This document shows positions 50,813-59,635 of a stretch of DNA of 64,000 nucleotides, one piece after another. Positions within the stretch are counted from its first letter, which is position 1. Each line of letters starts with the position of its first letter. Location of the stretch: the NCBI GenBank assembly GCA_033763935.1, contig JANRJO010000025.1, forward strand, positions 33,085 to 97,084, written 5' to 3'. This DNA comes from DALYJJ01 sp033763935. GTDB taxonomy: Bacteria > Acidobacteriota > Terriglobia > Bryobacterales > Bryobacteraceae. The position numbers and the translations under genes were made by a program. The notes under the pieces are model-generated. The model had not been told where the DNA came from and ran no database searches. It saw only the letters and a list, made by a program, of their open reading frames with translations.

Positions 50813-52432
50813 CTAGCACAACCGGAGGCGCCGGGCCGCGGATTCGTATTCGGCGTTCCAGCTCTTGAGCAACGCATTCATCGCTTCTGTCTGCAGGTCC
50901 AGAAAGTCGTGACGCCACCTCTGTTCACGGTCGTTGGCCAGCCCCCGGGCGATGCACTCCAGGCAGCGCGCCGCCTCCCCCTGTTTCAACCAGCACCGGC
51001 CGAGCAACAGGTTGGTCTCGGCGTCATTCGGATTGACGTCCAACGCGCGTCGGTGGCAATCGAGACTCGCCTCATGCTGTCCGAGCGCCCCATGGATCTG
51101 GCCCAAGGTGTTCCAAACCGCCGGACTATACCACGCATTCCGTTCGCCGGCAGCCTGCGCGAACGGTAGCGCCGATTCCGGATCACCAAGAGAGAAGGCA
51201 ATCAATCGCGCCGCTTGTGTCAGCCGCTGCCAGTCATAGCAGTTGCGTTCAATCGCTCGTCGATAGCCGTCCAGAGCTTCTCGAAACAGGCCCTGGCCGA
51301 TCAAGCGCTTGGCTTCCACCGCGGGCTGTTCGCAGGCCCTGTACGCATCAGCCGAGAACAGGGAGGTGAAGGTGCGCTCGGTCCGCCCGAGTTTCGCCCG
51401 CGTCAGCAGGCGCGGATGAATGGGAAGTTCCGAATCGCCCGGTGGCGCGACGAGTGCAACACCCGCATGCTGCGCATACTTGTCGAGCAACGCGAAGTCG
51501 AGACCAACCGCCATGGTTCGGCCAAATCGCTGCGCGGTCGAGCCGCGCTGTCCAGCCTCCACCGGTCCGCCGGCGTAATCGTTCACCAGCACGAATCCGG
51601 AAGAAGCCAGACCGCCGAGGAGAGTGTCAAGGCTGTCGAAGGCGCCGTGATTGAACAGCATCGGCCCCGTATCCGGCGCGTCAGGCAAGAGCTGACGCGG
51701 GTCGACAGGCTCGGCGTTCAAGTACTCCTCGTCGGTCTCGATCACGGGGATGAGCGGGAGGAGGTCGTCCAGTTCGCCCCGGCGAACGCGCTGCCGGATG
51801 TGCTCCAGGCCGAGGCCCGTAGGCAGGCGGCTGTCACGCCGAATCCACGTGCGCGCGTGCAGTTCCTGCCAGATCCCGCCTCGCCGCCGCAGCACCGCCG
51901 CGGGAAGCAGGTCGAGCACGTAGTTGGCAAACACCGCCTGAAACGGCCCGGCCCGCGGCGGATCCGCCGCGCCGGCCACGGCCAGACAGACCTGTTTCCC
52001 GTGTGGGCCGAACACATCCAGTTCGCGCCATTGCTCAACGGTTCGCGGCGACGTGTCCGTGATGTGGAACAACAACCGCGAATAAAAGTCGCGGCCCCCT
52101 TCCAGACAGAGCCGCTGGAATTCGTCAAGCAGATAACGGGCGAACAATCCCGTGCCGGCGCCCACTTCGAGGAGCTGTAACGGGCCGGAAGGGACGGCTT
52201 CCATGCAGTTTGCAAACAGCAGCGCCGCCGCCTGAATGGACAACTGACCCGTATTGTTGATAGTGAACGGCACCGTCCCATCCACGAAGGAACTCACGCC
52301 GTGACACTGCCAGTGCCGCTCCGAAAGCCGCCATTCGAGTGACTCCGAAAACGGCGTGAAGTCTTCGAGGATGTAACGCCAGCGTTCCGCTTGAGCGAAC
52401 GCCTCCGACAGCGATCTCATTCCTCTAGTCAT
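50813..52432 (-). CDS. SAM-dependent methyltransferase with TPR region
   Basis: A 539-residue protein. The Rossmann part shows motif I LLEVGAGTGLFARYLLDEF near residue 88 and an AVFANYVLDLLPAAVLRRRG strand, which is reminiscent of MidA/NDUFAF7-type methyltransferases. The C-terminal third contains TPR-like repeats (EALDGYRRAIERN, ALGQHEASLDCHRRALDVN, LLLGRCWLKQGEAARCL). NDUFAF7 methylates an arginine of the complex I 49 kDa subunit; whether this protein does the same to NuoD is speculation. It is divergent from the next gene. Confidence 0.72.
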   Translation of the reverse strand: MTRGMRSLSEAFAQAERWRYILEDFTPFSESLEWRLSERHWQCHGVSSFVDGTVPFTINNTGQLSIQAAALLFANCMEAVPSGPLQLLEVGAGTGLFARYLLDEFQRLCLEGGRDFYSRLLFHITDTSPRTVEQWRELDVFGPHGKQVCLAVAGAADPPRAGPFQAVFANYVLDLLPAAVLRRRGGIWQELHARTWIRRDSRLPTGLGLEHIRQRVRRGELDDLLPLIPVIETDEEYLNAEPVDPRQLLPDAPDTGPMLFNHGAFDSLDTLLGGLASSGFVLVNDYAGGPVEAGQRGSTAQRFGRTMAVGLDFALLDKYAQHAGVALVAPPGDSELPIHPRLLTRAKLGRTERTFTSLFSADAYRACEQPAVEAKRLIGQGLFREALDGYRRAIERNCYDWQRLTQAARLIAFSLGDPESALPFAQAAGERNAWYSPAVWNTLGQIHGALGQHEASLDCHRRALDVNPNDAETNLLLGRCWLKQGEAARCLECIARGLANDREQRWRHDFLDLQTEAMNALLKSWNAEYESAARRLRLC

Positions 52433-52550
52433 ACCGCACGCCGTTCACGTCGAGCTCCCACCGGCGCAGGCAGGGGGCTTGTCGGTGTGCACTGCGTTTG
52501 TTAGCATTGTGCCGTCCTGGGTGCCGATACAATCTCGTAAGGATGGAGTG

Positions 52551-53660
52551 ATGCGCAGCCTTTCGACGTTAGCGATCCTGCTCCTGCTGACCGGTGGCTT
52601 GGCCTTCGGTCAGGCTAAGAAAGGCGCTGCCAAAGCAGTAACCGGCACGACGCCTAAGTTCAAAGCCATTTGGGAGCCGGTCCCCTTCAACAAGGACATC
52701 GAACTGCGAGACATATCCTGCGTCGGTCCCGAGACCTGCTGGGTGGCGGGGAGGAAGTCGACAATTCTCTTCACCTCCGATGGCGGAAAGACCTGGAAGG
52801 TTCAGTTGGGCGGCGATCCCGAGGCGACCGACGATGACCTCGCCGAGATTCACTTTCTCGATCAGAATCACGGCTGGGTGCTTACCGAGCGCAGTCGGGT
52901 CATGGGTACTACCGATGGGAACTCCTGGGCCGAACTGGGCAAAGTCCCCTCCACCTCCAAGGCGCTCCAATTCATCAGCCCCGCGGTCGGCTTTGTCGCC
53001 GACAACAGCGATTCCCAGACGCAAAGCCACTGGAACCGCACGGACAACGGCGGAAAGAGTTGGACTCGCGGGAATCCGTGCAGCGTAGAGACGACTGTTG
53101 CCGGTCTCGCACGCAAGCTGGGCTGCATGATTGGGGTGGCTCAATTTGTCTCGCCCTCGGTTGGCTTCCTGGCCGGCGCCGCTCCCATCGATATGGGAAC
53201 ATCAATGGCTTTTTTCTCCAAGACCGTCGACGGCGGAGCAACGTGGAACCACTCGGTCATTCCGGACACGAAGCATAAAGTCGATTCGATCCACTTCTGG
53301 TCGGAGAAGGACGGACTGGCCGTGCTCGCCAGCGGGGCAACCCATTGGACCGCTGATGGTGGCGCGACGTGGACGGGCAGCGCGAATCCGCCTTCGTGGC
53401 GAAGTTTCTACGCCTCGGCCGGCGGGAAGATGCTGGTTGGCGTTCACGCTACGGGACGGAATATCGGTTACTCGTTCAACGGCGGAAGGTCGTTCACATC
53501 CCGGCCTGCGAGCCTGCCCGCCGAGCCGACGGCAGTGACCTTTTACGATGCAACCCATGGCTACCTGATCGGCAGGCACGGAATGGTCTTCCGCTATCGC
53601 ATCGTTCCGATCGATTACTCGGTGCCGGGAATGTTCGCCGCCGCTGCACCACCCCAGTAA
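52551..53660 (+). CDS. YCF48/BNR-type secreted beta-propeller
   Basis: A 369-residue protein with a signal peptide (RSLSTLAILLLLTGGLAFGQ). It has repeated Ycf48-like blades: FTSDGGKTWKVQLGG, TDGNSWAEL, RTDNGGKSWTRGNP, TVDGGATWNHSV, TADGGATWTGSA and SFNGGRSFTSR. The Asp-box motif (S/T-x-D-x-G-x-T-W) recurs. It probably resides in the periplasm; Ycf48 homologues help photosystem assembly in cyanobacteria, but here the role is unknown. ATG at 52551 has GGAG close before it. Confidence 0.82.
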   Translation: MRSLSTLAILLLLTGGLAFGQAKKGAAKAVTGTTPKFKAIWEPVPFNKDIELRDISCVGPETCWVAGRKSTILFTSDGGKTWKVQLGGDPEATDDDLAEIHFLDQNHGWVLTERSRVMGTTDGNSWAELGKVPSTSKALQFISPAVGFVADNSDSQTQSHWNRTDNGGKSWTRGNPCSVETTVAGLARKLGCMIGVAQFVSPSVGFLAGAAPIDMGTSMAFFSKTVDGGATWNHSVIPDTKHKVDSIHFWSEKDGLAVLASGATHWTADGGATWTGSANPPSWRSFYASAGGKMLVGVHATGRNIGYSFNGGRSFTSRPASLPAEPTAVTFYDATHGYLIGRHGMVFRYRIVPIDYSVPGMFAAAAPPQ

Positions 53661-53680
53661 GGCCGCAAGCTCCCCGACTC

Positions 53681-53769
53681 GCCCCGCGCCCGCACCCCCC
53701 GCCTGCAACCCTCGAACCGGGCCGCGTTTCCTCCGGACCGCCCCCTCCCCTCCGCCCGCCGCGGCGCCT
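53681..53769 (+). repeat. Partial copy of a dispersed repeat
   Basis: Contains CCCTCGAACCGGGCCGCG and CTCCGGACCGCCCCCTCCCC, shared with the repeats at 59319-59499 and 63821-64000. Only the 3' half is present; the AATAAAGTTATCCCGCCCCT part is missing. It lies between a propeller gene and the KGGVGR ATPase gene. Confidence 0.65.
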
Positions 53770-53802
53770 AGTCCGTGCAGAACGGTGACGCCGTCACTTG
53801 TG

Positions 53803-55614
53803 TCATGGACGTACTGTGGTAAAGACGCGGGGCAATACATCTGCCCCAGCTATCATCTGCTGCACCTCCATCAAATCAGCAAGGAACAGGTCGCCGGATA
53901 CTTGGAGATACCTCCACGCACTGAATTCTTTGGCCTTGTCCAAAGTGCCAAGATCGAAGGCTCTATTCCACCATTGCCCAGCGCGCGCGGAATCGTGCAG
54001 AACCCATGCGGATATGGCGATAGCCTGCGCGACGTTCTTTGTGCGTACCTTACCTGCCTCGCCTATCTCCAGGACCCGGGCAAAAAGATCATCAGGAGGT
54101 CGACCCGTTAAGCCCCACTCGGCCATTGCGAGATTGAAAGCCTCCGCTATGTTTAGTGTCCACACTTCCGGTCGCGTTTTCCCAAACGCTTGCACCGCCT
54201 CCCGGAATTTGCCCTGCGCCACAAGAGAGAGGACGAGAGAGTTGCGCACATTGACATCAACCTCGCCGGCACTCATGAGCGATCGGCGCAAACTTTGTTC
54301 GACGATTGCTGCCGCCTCCGCGTTGATCAGCATCTGATCACACAATGATGCCTGTTCGGGCTCGGACAGGCTCTTGAATGCGGCCGAATCAACCAGTAAC
54401 TGCAGTGGAACCACCCCTTCGCGAACCGCGATCTCTACCGCACGGCTTACGTGAAAGTAGTCAGCAGATGATAGCGACAGAGCTTCAACTATCTTCTCGG
54501 CTCCTGCAGCACTGCGGCCAGAGGCGAGGTCTTCGAGCGCGGCAGGAAGCAGTGTGTCTGCTGTACGATACCCGAGTTCCATCGACTCGCCAGCCAGGAG
54601 AGCGGCCTCGTGGTCTCGCCCCAATCGTAGGAGCAACTTCGAGAGCTCATAGAGGACCTCTCCGTCTCTCGCGTGATGGCTCTTGATATTAGTGATCTTC
54701 TGATCTATTGGTTGGGTGGACCGACTCAAGCTCTCGATGAGCCTTTCGGATCGGAGCGTACTGAGTACGGCGTCTCGATCCTCTAGATTGTCCTGCGTGA
54801 TGACGGTCGCAAGGATACGCAACTCTTTGGCCAGTCGACTCCGATTCCTTAGGTTAACGAATACAGGATTGTCCAAGAGCTTCAGGCTGTCGTAACGGTG
54901 GACAGTAGCTGCGGGGTGTGAGAATCCCAGAACTCGCTTTGCTCGGCGAAGCTTTCGCTCCAAGATGCCCTGCTCGTCGTCAAGACTAGGTACATTGGAA
55001 GGCACGAAGTACAGGCGAATATCACGGCCGCCTATCCGCTTGGATTCTGACCGGATGTCAGAAACTATGCCCTCAAGCCCCATAATGTTGTCCTCGTTCG
55101 GAATGAAGCAAAGCACGACTGCGTCTGGCAGTTGTCTCGTGCAGATCCCGGCGACATCGCTATGACCCGTGCGAGAGTCTATGAGAACGTAATCGGGGGT
55201 CAAAGTGCTCGCCCATTGCGCCTTAAGGTCTTCGAAGAGTAAATAGCCATCTCTCTTAGCATACATATCGCTCCAGCTGATCTTGCTTAAGCGAAAGCTG
55301 TAGCTCGCGTCCCTGACCCCCGACGCCATCATGTATAGCTTCCCCTTGTGGCTAGGTGGACTCTTGCATTGTGAAATGAAGGAGCTCACATCTGGAGCCG
55401 CTGCGGATTCCAGATATTGAGTTACAAACTCAAGCAGCCCCGGTGCGTTAGTGTTGCAGCGAAGAGAAGCGAACGAATCGAGGCCGGGTGCCTCGAGATC
55501 AAAATCTACTACTAGCACTTTCTTGCCACGTCGAACAAGTTCAGCGGCAACGTTTACAAGCGCCAGGGTCCTACCAACCCCGCCCTTGAACGAGTAGAAT
55601 GTGACGACGTACAT
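53803..55614 (-). CDS. KGGVGR-motif variant P-loop ATPase with helical repeats
   Basis: A 603-residue protein. The N-terminal 260 residues are a ParA/MinD-like ATPase: FYSFKGGVGRTLALVNVAAE (deviant Walker A with a second lysine signature and R in place of K), KVLVVDFDLEAPGLD, and YVLIDSRTGHSDVAG (Walker B region). The remainder is helical with TPR-like or other repeats (VLYELSKLLLRLGRDHEAAL, ADTLLPAALEDLASGRSAA). It is the last gene of a three-gene operon, 9 bases after the zinc-HTH gene. This group is widespread in variable genome regions; its role is not established. A downstream hairpin GTGACG/CGTCAC lies at 53784-53796. Confidence 0.82.
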   Translation of the reverse strand: MYVVTFYSFKGGVGRTLALVNVAAELVRRGKKVLVVDFDLEAPGLDSFASLRCNTNAPGLLEFVTQYLESAAAPDVSSFISQCKSPPSHKGKLYMMASGVRDASYSFRLSKISWSDMYAKRDGYLLFEDLKAQWASTLTPDYVLIDSRTGHSDVAGICTRQLPDAVVLCFIPNEDNIMGLEGIVSDIRSESKRIGGRDIRLYFVPSNVPSLDDEQGILERKLRRAKRVLGFSHPAATVHRYDSLKLLDNPVFVNLRNRSRLAKELRILATVITQDNLEDRDAVLSTLRSERLIESLSRSTQPIDQKITNIKSHHARDGEVLYELSKLLLRLGRDHEAALLAGESMELGYRTADTLLPAALEDLASGRSAAGAEKIVEALSLSSADYFHVSRAVEIAVREGVVPLQLLVDSAAFKSLSEPEQASLCDQMLINAEAAAIVEQSLRRSLMSAGEVDVNVRNSLVLSLVAQGKFREAVQAFGKTRPEVWTLNIAEAFNLAMAEWGLTGRPPDDLFARVLEIGEAGKVRTKNVAQAIAISAWVLHDSARAGQWWNRAFDLGTLDKAKEFSAWRYLQVSGDLFLADLMEVQQMIAGADVLPRVFTTVRP

Positions 55615-55623
55615 TATTGCCCT

Positions 55624-56163
55624 TTAAGCTGCTGAAGCGCGGAGCTGGAAGCATGCCTGCGCTCTGCGGACGCTTTCGGTAACATGTAACGCTTGGAACT
55701 TCGCTGGGGCTGTTATCTGCGTATCTGTGCCCGCTGCTTCTTGACGTTCAAGTAGAAACCTCCTGTTATCAGGAATCTGGAGGAGACGCAGATAATTGTC
55801 GAAGGCTTTGCTCTGCAGTGAACTACCCGTCTCCCAGCGCGACACTGAGGCCTCGCCGATTCCTGTTAATTTTGAGAACTGAGCCTGGGTACCAAACGTT
55901 TCTCGAAGGAAGGTGACCTCGCGAGGAGTGAGGATTCCGAGGTGGCGGCAAACGGTTTCGTGACGAATTTCCTCCCCTTCCTCGTCCACATACTCCGCCC
56001 CACAGCTGACACACACGCGAACAGGTAATAGGCATTGGAGTTCAATTGCGTCGCCGGGTTCGCCGTACCGGAAAGCGTGCGACACGTGCTCTGTGCGGAC
56101 AGGTTGACCACAGTCGGCGCATGGGGGAATTTCTGCTCTTCGCTTCTGGTTCTTTTCATTCAT
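55624..56163 (-). CDS. MqsA/YgiT-like zinc-finger HTH protein
   Basis: A 179-residue protein. The N-terminal half has two CxxC pairs: PCADCGQ and RVCVSCGAEYVDEEG, as in the zinc domain of MqsA. The C-terminal half is a Xre-type HTH: ILTPREVTFLRETFGTQAQF, SKLTGIGEASVSRWETGSSL. It then has a tail of about 45 residues. MqsA binds and represses its own promoter and neutralises the MqsR toxin. Here it is the middle gene, overlapping the upstream gene by 8 bases. Confidence 0.82.
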   Translation of the reverse strand: MNEKNQKRRAEIPPCADCGQPVRTEHVSHAFRYGEPGDAIELQCLLPVRVCVSCGAEYVDEEGEEIRHETVCRHLGILTPREVTFLRETFGTQAQFSKLTGIGEASVSRWETGSSLQSKAFDNYLRLLQIPDNRRFLLERQEAAGTDTQITAPAKFQALHVTESVRRAQACFQLRASAA

Positions 56164-56524
56164 TCGGCAATGCTCGTGTACTGTTATGGAAACTACGGCC
56201 CCGTATCTCTTTTCCCACGAGGCGGAACTTGACGTAGATCGGTGGCAAGCCGTTCGCGCCAGTCAAATGCAATTCGTAGCCGATACTGCCGGGCGGTTTC
56301 TCGAGGGGAACCTCATAGATCGGACACCCGCCTGCGACCTGAGCCGCGATGAATTCCCAAGCGCTAATGTCCGTGAAGCAGAGATTGCACTCGGGATTGA
56401 CGACTTCAGTCGGCTTCCAAACCACTGGCTCCTCGCGGCTGAAGTCATGACGTCTTACGTGCTTGTTTCTGGCACGCCTAGCTATCTCAGCTCGAAGCTC
56501 AGGATCGCAGTCGATTCGCTTCAT
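56156..56524 (-). CDS. Unknown protein, possibly MqsR-like toxin of the operon
   Basis: A 122-residue protein, first gene of the operon. It reads KRIDCDPELRAEIARRARN, then TEVVNPECNLCFTDISAWEF, KPPGSIGYELHLTGAN and ends PIYVKFRLVGKEIRGRSFHN. The final part resembles MqsR in its strand pattern (LYVKF... SFxE) and the position before an MqsA-like gene fits, but the match is weak and family membership is unproven. It could be an RNase toxin or another partner. The TTGACG-type promoter lies directly upstream. Confidence 0.55.
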   Translation of the reverse strand: MKRIDCDPELRAEIARRARNKHVRRHDFSREEPVVWKPTEVVNPECNLCFTDISAWEFIAAQVAGGCPIYEVPLEKPPGSIGYELHLTGANGLPPIYVKFRLVGKEIRGRSFHNSTRALPNE

Positions 56525-56538
56525 TCAGCGAAGATGGA

Positions 56539-56611
56539 CATCAATTGATGATTTTCACACACCTGGATGGCAATCGTCAAGCTGTGACATCACATCTTAC
56601 ATCAAATGATG
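56539..56611 (-). promoter_or_regulatory. Promoter bracketed by two similar palindromes
   Basis: On the minus strand TTGACG (56580-56575) and TGAAAA (56557-56552) are spaced by 17 bases. A perfect palindrome CATCAATTGATG lies at 56539-56550 just downstream of the -10, and CATCAAATGATG at 56600-56611 upstream of the -35. Between them TGTGA-CA-TCACA (56583-56594) forms a third repeat. The layout is typical for an HTH antitoxin repressing its own operon cooperatively. Confidence 0.6.
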
Positions 56612-57409
56612 AGGCGCGTGCCCCCGAGTCTTGCGGCCAACCCTCGCGCGCTTAAACCGCTGCAGGCCGCGCCAGCACCCGGCCTCCCCTGCTGGCTCCC
56701 CGCTCCTCCTCGAAGCCGATAACCACGCCGCCTACGTCCAACTCTTCAAAATCGAACGCGGCGAAGCCCTCGCCTCCTCCCTCAACGACCTCCGCATCGG
56801 CGCCGACTGGGACCTCAACTGTCGCCCCCCCGCCCAGCCGACACCCAACACGTCGCCCTCGCCCACAACGCCGAAGCCCCGGCCTCCCCTACCTCGAACG
56901 CCAGATCGAACGCTGCCCCCGTCCCGTTCTCAACCCCGGGAAGCCTGGCTATACGCTTGCGACTTCGTCCTCGGCAGCATCCACGACGCGCCGCATCCGG
57001 GCGTCGAGTCTCCCGGCGATTTTGAATGAATTCCTCGCTCCCACCGACCGAGCATTGGGCGCCAGCCGCTCCTCGCCGTCAACCGATAGCTCCACTACTG
57101 AACAAGCAGCGCGTCACCTGTATCCGCAGGTCGAATCGGTGGTTAGCGTTTCCAAGTAAACTTGGCCGGCCGCCGAATTGCCCGTAGTGCGTCCGGAACG
57201 CCTCAGGGCATGCATCCGACCACGAACTTGACAGGTTTTGAACCGACCGTCTAAAAGGACTGGAAGCGTCAAAACCATCAAAGGCAGGGTCTCAGTACGG
57301 AATCGTTACAAATGTTTGCGAGCATTCGGCAGTTGAGTTTTCCCATGCGCTCTAGCATCATGCTGAGCCGCGGCCTCGCCGGGTCGCCTCGAGATTTGGA
57401 GCGGCAGCG
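56612..57409. other. Degenerate region without an intact gene
   Basis: The plus strand from about 56631 to 57030 has an open but odd frame with proline-rich stretches. A second frame gives GLPYLERQIERCPRPVLN, so it may be an eroded gene with frameshifts. From 57030 to 57409 no coding pattern, RNA or repeat is recognised. Confidence 0.4.
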
Positions 57410-57643
57410 ATGAGCGACAGGCCACGTGGCAAATGGGGCGATCCGGCCGTTCCGCACAAGGGATGGACGCGCGTCGACTTCGAGGACCTGGAGGCCCTCT
57501 CTGGTGTCCGCCGCATCTGCCAAAGCCAGGAAATCCGGTACGTGCACTACCTGCAGCACCCGAAGCATACCCAGGTCATTGTTAAAGCCCGCCTCGCCTT
57601 TATGGTAGCCGTTTTGGTGTGTGCCGGCGGCGTTCTACCTTGA
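57410..57643 (+). pseudogene. Truncated small protein with lost cysteine pair
   Basis: A frame begins SDRPRGKWGDPAVPHKGWT, then VDFEDLEALSGVRRICQSQE and IRYVHYLQHPKHTQVI. Related small proteins in plasmids and soil bacteria have a CxMC and CxCAGHME pair for metal binding. Here the first pair reads RRIC, and after TQVI the sequence is unrelated (VKARLAFMVAVLV). It is a fused or truncated remnant. Confidence 0.5.
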
Positions 57644-57962
57644 CATCCGGCTGCCACTCTGAACGCCTTCGCGTCTTCAAAAGGAGGTTCGTCCAGCGCT
57701 CGCCACGGCCGTGTCTCACAAGGCACACTTCGCCATGATCCATGAGCGCCGGCGGCGAGGACTTGTGCATCGCAGATGTAAGCTTTGAGAGCTGCCAAGT
57801 CACGGAGGCCCTGCCCTCGTACGATTGTTAGGCCCACATGGCGCGCGGCTTGTCTGCGAAATCGCGCTGCCGAAAATCCGACGATACTGACGCGCTCCGA
57901 AGCGGATCATCGTGCCCGTCACTCGAGCCGAATCAGTCCCGATAAGTCGGCTTCCAACAAGG
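57644..57962. other. Intergenic, nothing recognised
   Basis: Minus-strand frames here (for example 57547-57837) have no family pattern or ribosome-binding site. No hairpin or promoter stands out. Confidence 0.35.
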
Positions 57963-58201
57963 TCAGGAGGACGCGATGATCATGGCCCTGGACACACCCT
58001 TGTGTTGGGATACAGCGCGCAGTATGGAGTTAAGTGTTCGATTCGGAGCGACTGATGGGCTGGTAAACCGATCCGATGATGGGCCGGATCTGAGGTTTCC
58101 AGAACGAGATGGCTCCCAACCTGATGTACCCGACGGTATTGCCACCGCCTGCAAAGGACATCTGCCAGCGAGTCGCCAGCGACATCACGCGGAAGCTTCA
58201 C
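57963..58201 (-). pseudogene. hicA: HicA toxin gene with frameshift (second hicBA locus)
   Basis: ATG at 58201 overlaps the hicB stop (ATGA). The frame reads MKLPRDVAGDSLADVLCRRW and VHQVGSHLVLETSDPAHHRIG, with the HicA histidine in GSH. After LRI near 58040, the continuing family sequence LNSILRAVSQHKGVSRAMII is in another frame, ending at 57963. Loss of one G where relatives have a GGA-ACA pair would explain it. The C-terminal helix is replaced by nonsense, so the toxin is probably inactive. Confidence 0.8.
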
Positions 58202-58416
58202 GCGACCGACAGAACTTCATCGCGGACAAGATGAAGACGAACGCTTGATGGCGCGGCTCTGTCGCAATAGAACGCATGAGTCGCTTCGAGGACGTTTCGA
58301 CGAAGTTCCTCCCACGAATCAGCCTGCGTGAAGATGCTTTCGGTCAGGCACTCGGCGCAGTACCCGCCGTCTGCCTGCTGGACGACTTCGAATACCAATT
58401 CGTTCGTCTCGCCCAT
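58198..58416 (-). CDS. hicB: HicB-family antitoxin (second hicBA locus)
   Basis: A 72-residue protein from ATG 58416 (81 from GTG 58443). It reads NELVFEVVQQADGGYCAECL, then TESIFTQADSWEELRRNVLE and RLHLVRDEVLSVA, typical for the DUF1902/HicB group. No start has a convincing Shine-Dalgarno. The gene itself is intact, the downstream hicA is not. Confidence 0.8.
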   Translation of the reverse strand: MGETNELVFEVVQQADGGYCAECLTESIFTQADSWEELRRNVLEATHAFYCDRAAPSSVRLHLVRDEVLSVA

Positions 58417-58488
58417 GATAGCGAGTTCACGGACCGCCATCACGTGAGCGGATCAGTCCCGGGGAAGGAGGCTTGTAGACCCAAGCCT

Positions 58489-58821
58489 TTACTCAGAATT
58501 ACAGCCGAGCGAAAATCGCAGTCCGGCACAAATCTGATCCAACCGAACCGAGTTCAGCCGCGCCACCCGCTTCCCGAGTCGAGCCTTCGATACCGTCACC
58601 AGATTGTGGAGGTTTACAGCACACGCAACCTTCATGCCGTCGGTCTCATCAATGACAACTTCCGACGGCACTCCGCGGATGGCCGATGTGATCGGTGCAA
58701 CCGTCACGTTGCTGAGATAGCTGATGGCGCTGTCGCGGGTGAGCACTACCACGGGACGTCTCTTGTCTGGCGGAGCGAATTCGTACAGCCTGACATCTCC
58801 TCTTGTTATTCCGCCGGCCAC
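58489..58821 (-). CDS. mazF: MazF-like mRNA interferase
   Basis: A 110-residue PemK/MazF toxin. It has ITRGDVRLYEFAPPDKRRPV, VVVLTRDSAISYLSNVTVAP, the NLHNLVTVSKARLGKRVARL part, and the AGLRFSLGC end, all typical. It cuts single-stranded RNA. The 5' end overlaps the antitoxin gene by 16 bases. Confidence 0.87.
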   Translation of the reverse strand: MAGGITRGDVRLYEFAPPDKRRPVVVLTRDSAISYLSNVTVAPITSAIRGVPSEVVIDETDGMKVACAVNLHNLVTVSKARLGKRVARLNSVRLDQICAGLRFSLGCNSE

Positions 58822-59039
58822 GTCGCCTCAGCCTCCCACGATCCGAGCTCTTCATTGACTTGCGGGAGCCTTGCATAGCCCTCGCGATCCAGTTTTTCCA
58901 GTTCCCGCACCTCCAGCCTGCGAAGATGCTGGCGAAGAGCATCACGGATCAGCGCTGACCGGTTCTGTTTCGTCCGGCGTGCGGCGCGATCTGCAGCCTG
59001 CAGAAGCTTGCGGTCGAGCACTACCTGTATCGTATCCAT
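58806..59039 (-). CDS. Ribbon-helix-helix antitoxin for MazF
   Basis: A 77-residue protein starting MDTIQVVLDRKLLQAADRAA, then RTKQNRSALIRDALRQHLRR, a clear RHH DNA-binding domain, followed by a C-terminal tail (LGSWEAEATWPAE) that would block MazF. The start at 59039 fits the family; upstream codons in the frame have no RHH similarity. A TACACT box and GTGGAG lie before it. Confidence 0.83.
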   Translation of the reverse strand: MDTIQVVLDRKLLQAADRAARRTKQNRSALIRDALRQHLRRLEVRELEKLDREGYARLPQVNEELGSWEAEATWPAE

Positions 59040-59318
59040 ACTGTTGAACCCACTCCACAGTGTACTCCACATGCGAGGCCGTCGAACCGCTGCAGAGACG
59101 GTAATAAGGAGCGGCCCGCACGGATACGACGCGCCACCCGGAAGTTGAGCCGTGCCCCTCAGATCTTCTGATTCCGTTAGGACCCTTTGAAGTCCCCTTA
59201 CCGGAAAGTGAGCCCTGCTACGGGATCGTAGGCCGCCTCCAAGTTGATCCAACACACGAACACACCTGCCTGATCCCCAATCACCCCTTCCTCCGCCTTC
59301 ATCCACCCGCCCCGCCCC

Positions 59319-59499
59319 CAGTCACAGCAATCCAAAATAAAGTTATCCCGCCCCTAACCCTCTGGTGACAAAACCCTTGTAACCTCCACCGCCTCCCGCC
59401 GCCACCCCGCGCCGCATACCCCGCCTTCTACCCTCGAACCGGGCCGCGCTCCCTCCGGACCGCCCCCTCCCCTCCGCCTGCCATGGCGGCAGCCTGCCC
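59319..59499 (+). repeat. Dispersed repeat, complete copy
   Basis: About 180 bases with AATAAAGTTATCCCGCCCCT, ACAAAACCCTT, CCCTCGAACCGGGCCGCG and CTCCGGACCGCCCCCTCCCC. It is found again at 63821-64000 and in part at 53681-53769. Here it is directly followed by a ribosome-binding site and the small gene at 59527, so the repeat appears to be the leader of a multicopy gene family. Confidence 0.75.
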
Positions 59500-59526
59500 A
59501 AAACCAAACCGAAAGGAGCCCCAACC

Positions 59527-59610
59527 ATGCCCGCCAAACGCACCGAAGCCCAGCGCGAAGCCGCCCGCCGCAACGGCGCCAAATCCCAAGGCCCCGCCAC
59601 CCCGGCTTGA
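59527..59610 (+). pseudogene. N-terminal fragment of 'RNGAKSxGPxTPEG' protein family
   Basis: ATG at 59527, behind AAAGGAG, reads MPAKRTEAQREAARRNGAKS, then QGPATPA and TGA. In the multicopy acidobacterial family this motif continues into a protein of 150 or more residues (..GPxTPEGKARSxxNAxKHG). Here it ends after 27 codons at the family's first conserved block. The truncation joins into unrelated DNA and a broken hicB. Confidence 0.6.
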
Positions 59611-59635
59611 GGTGTTAGCGCGCTAGACTGGGCTC

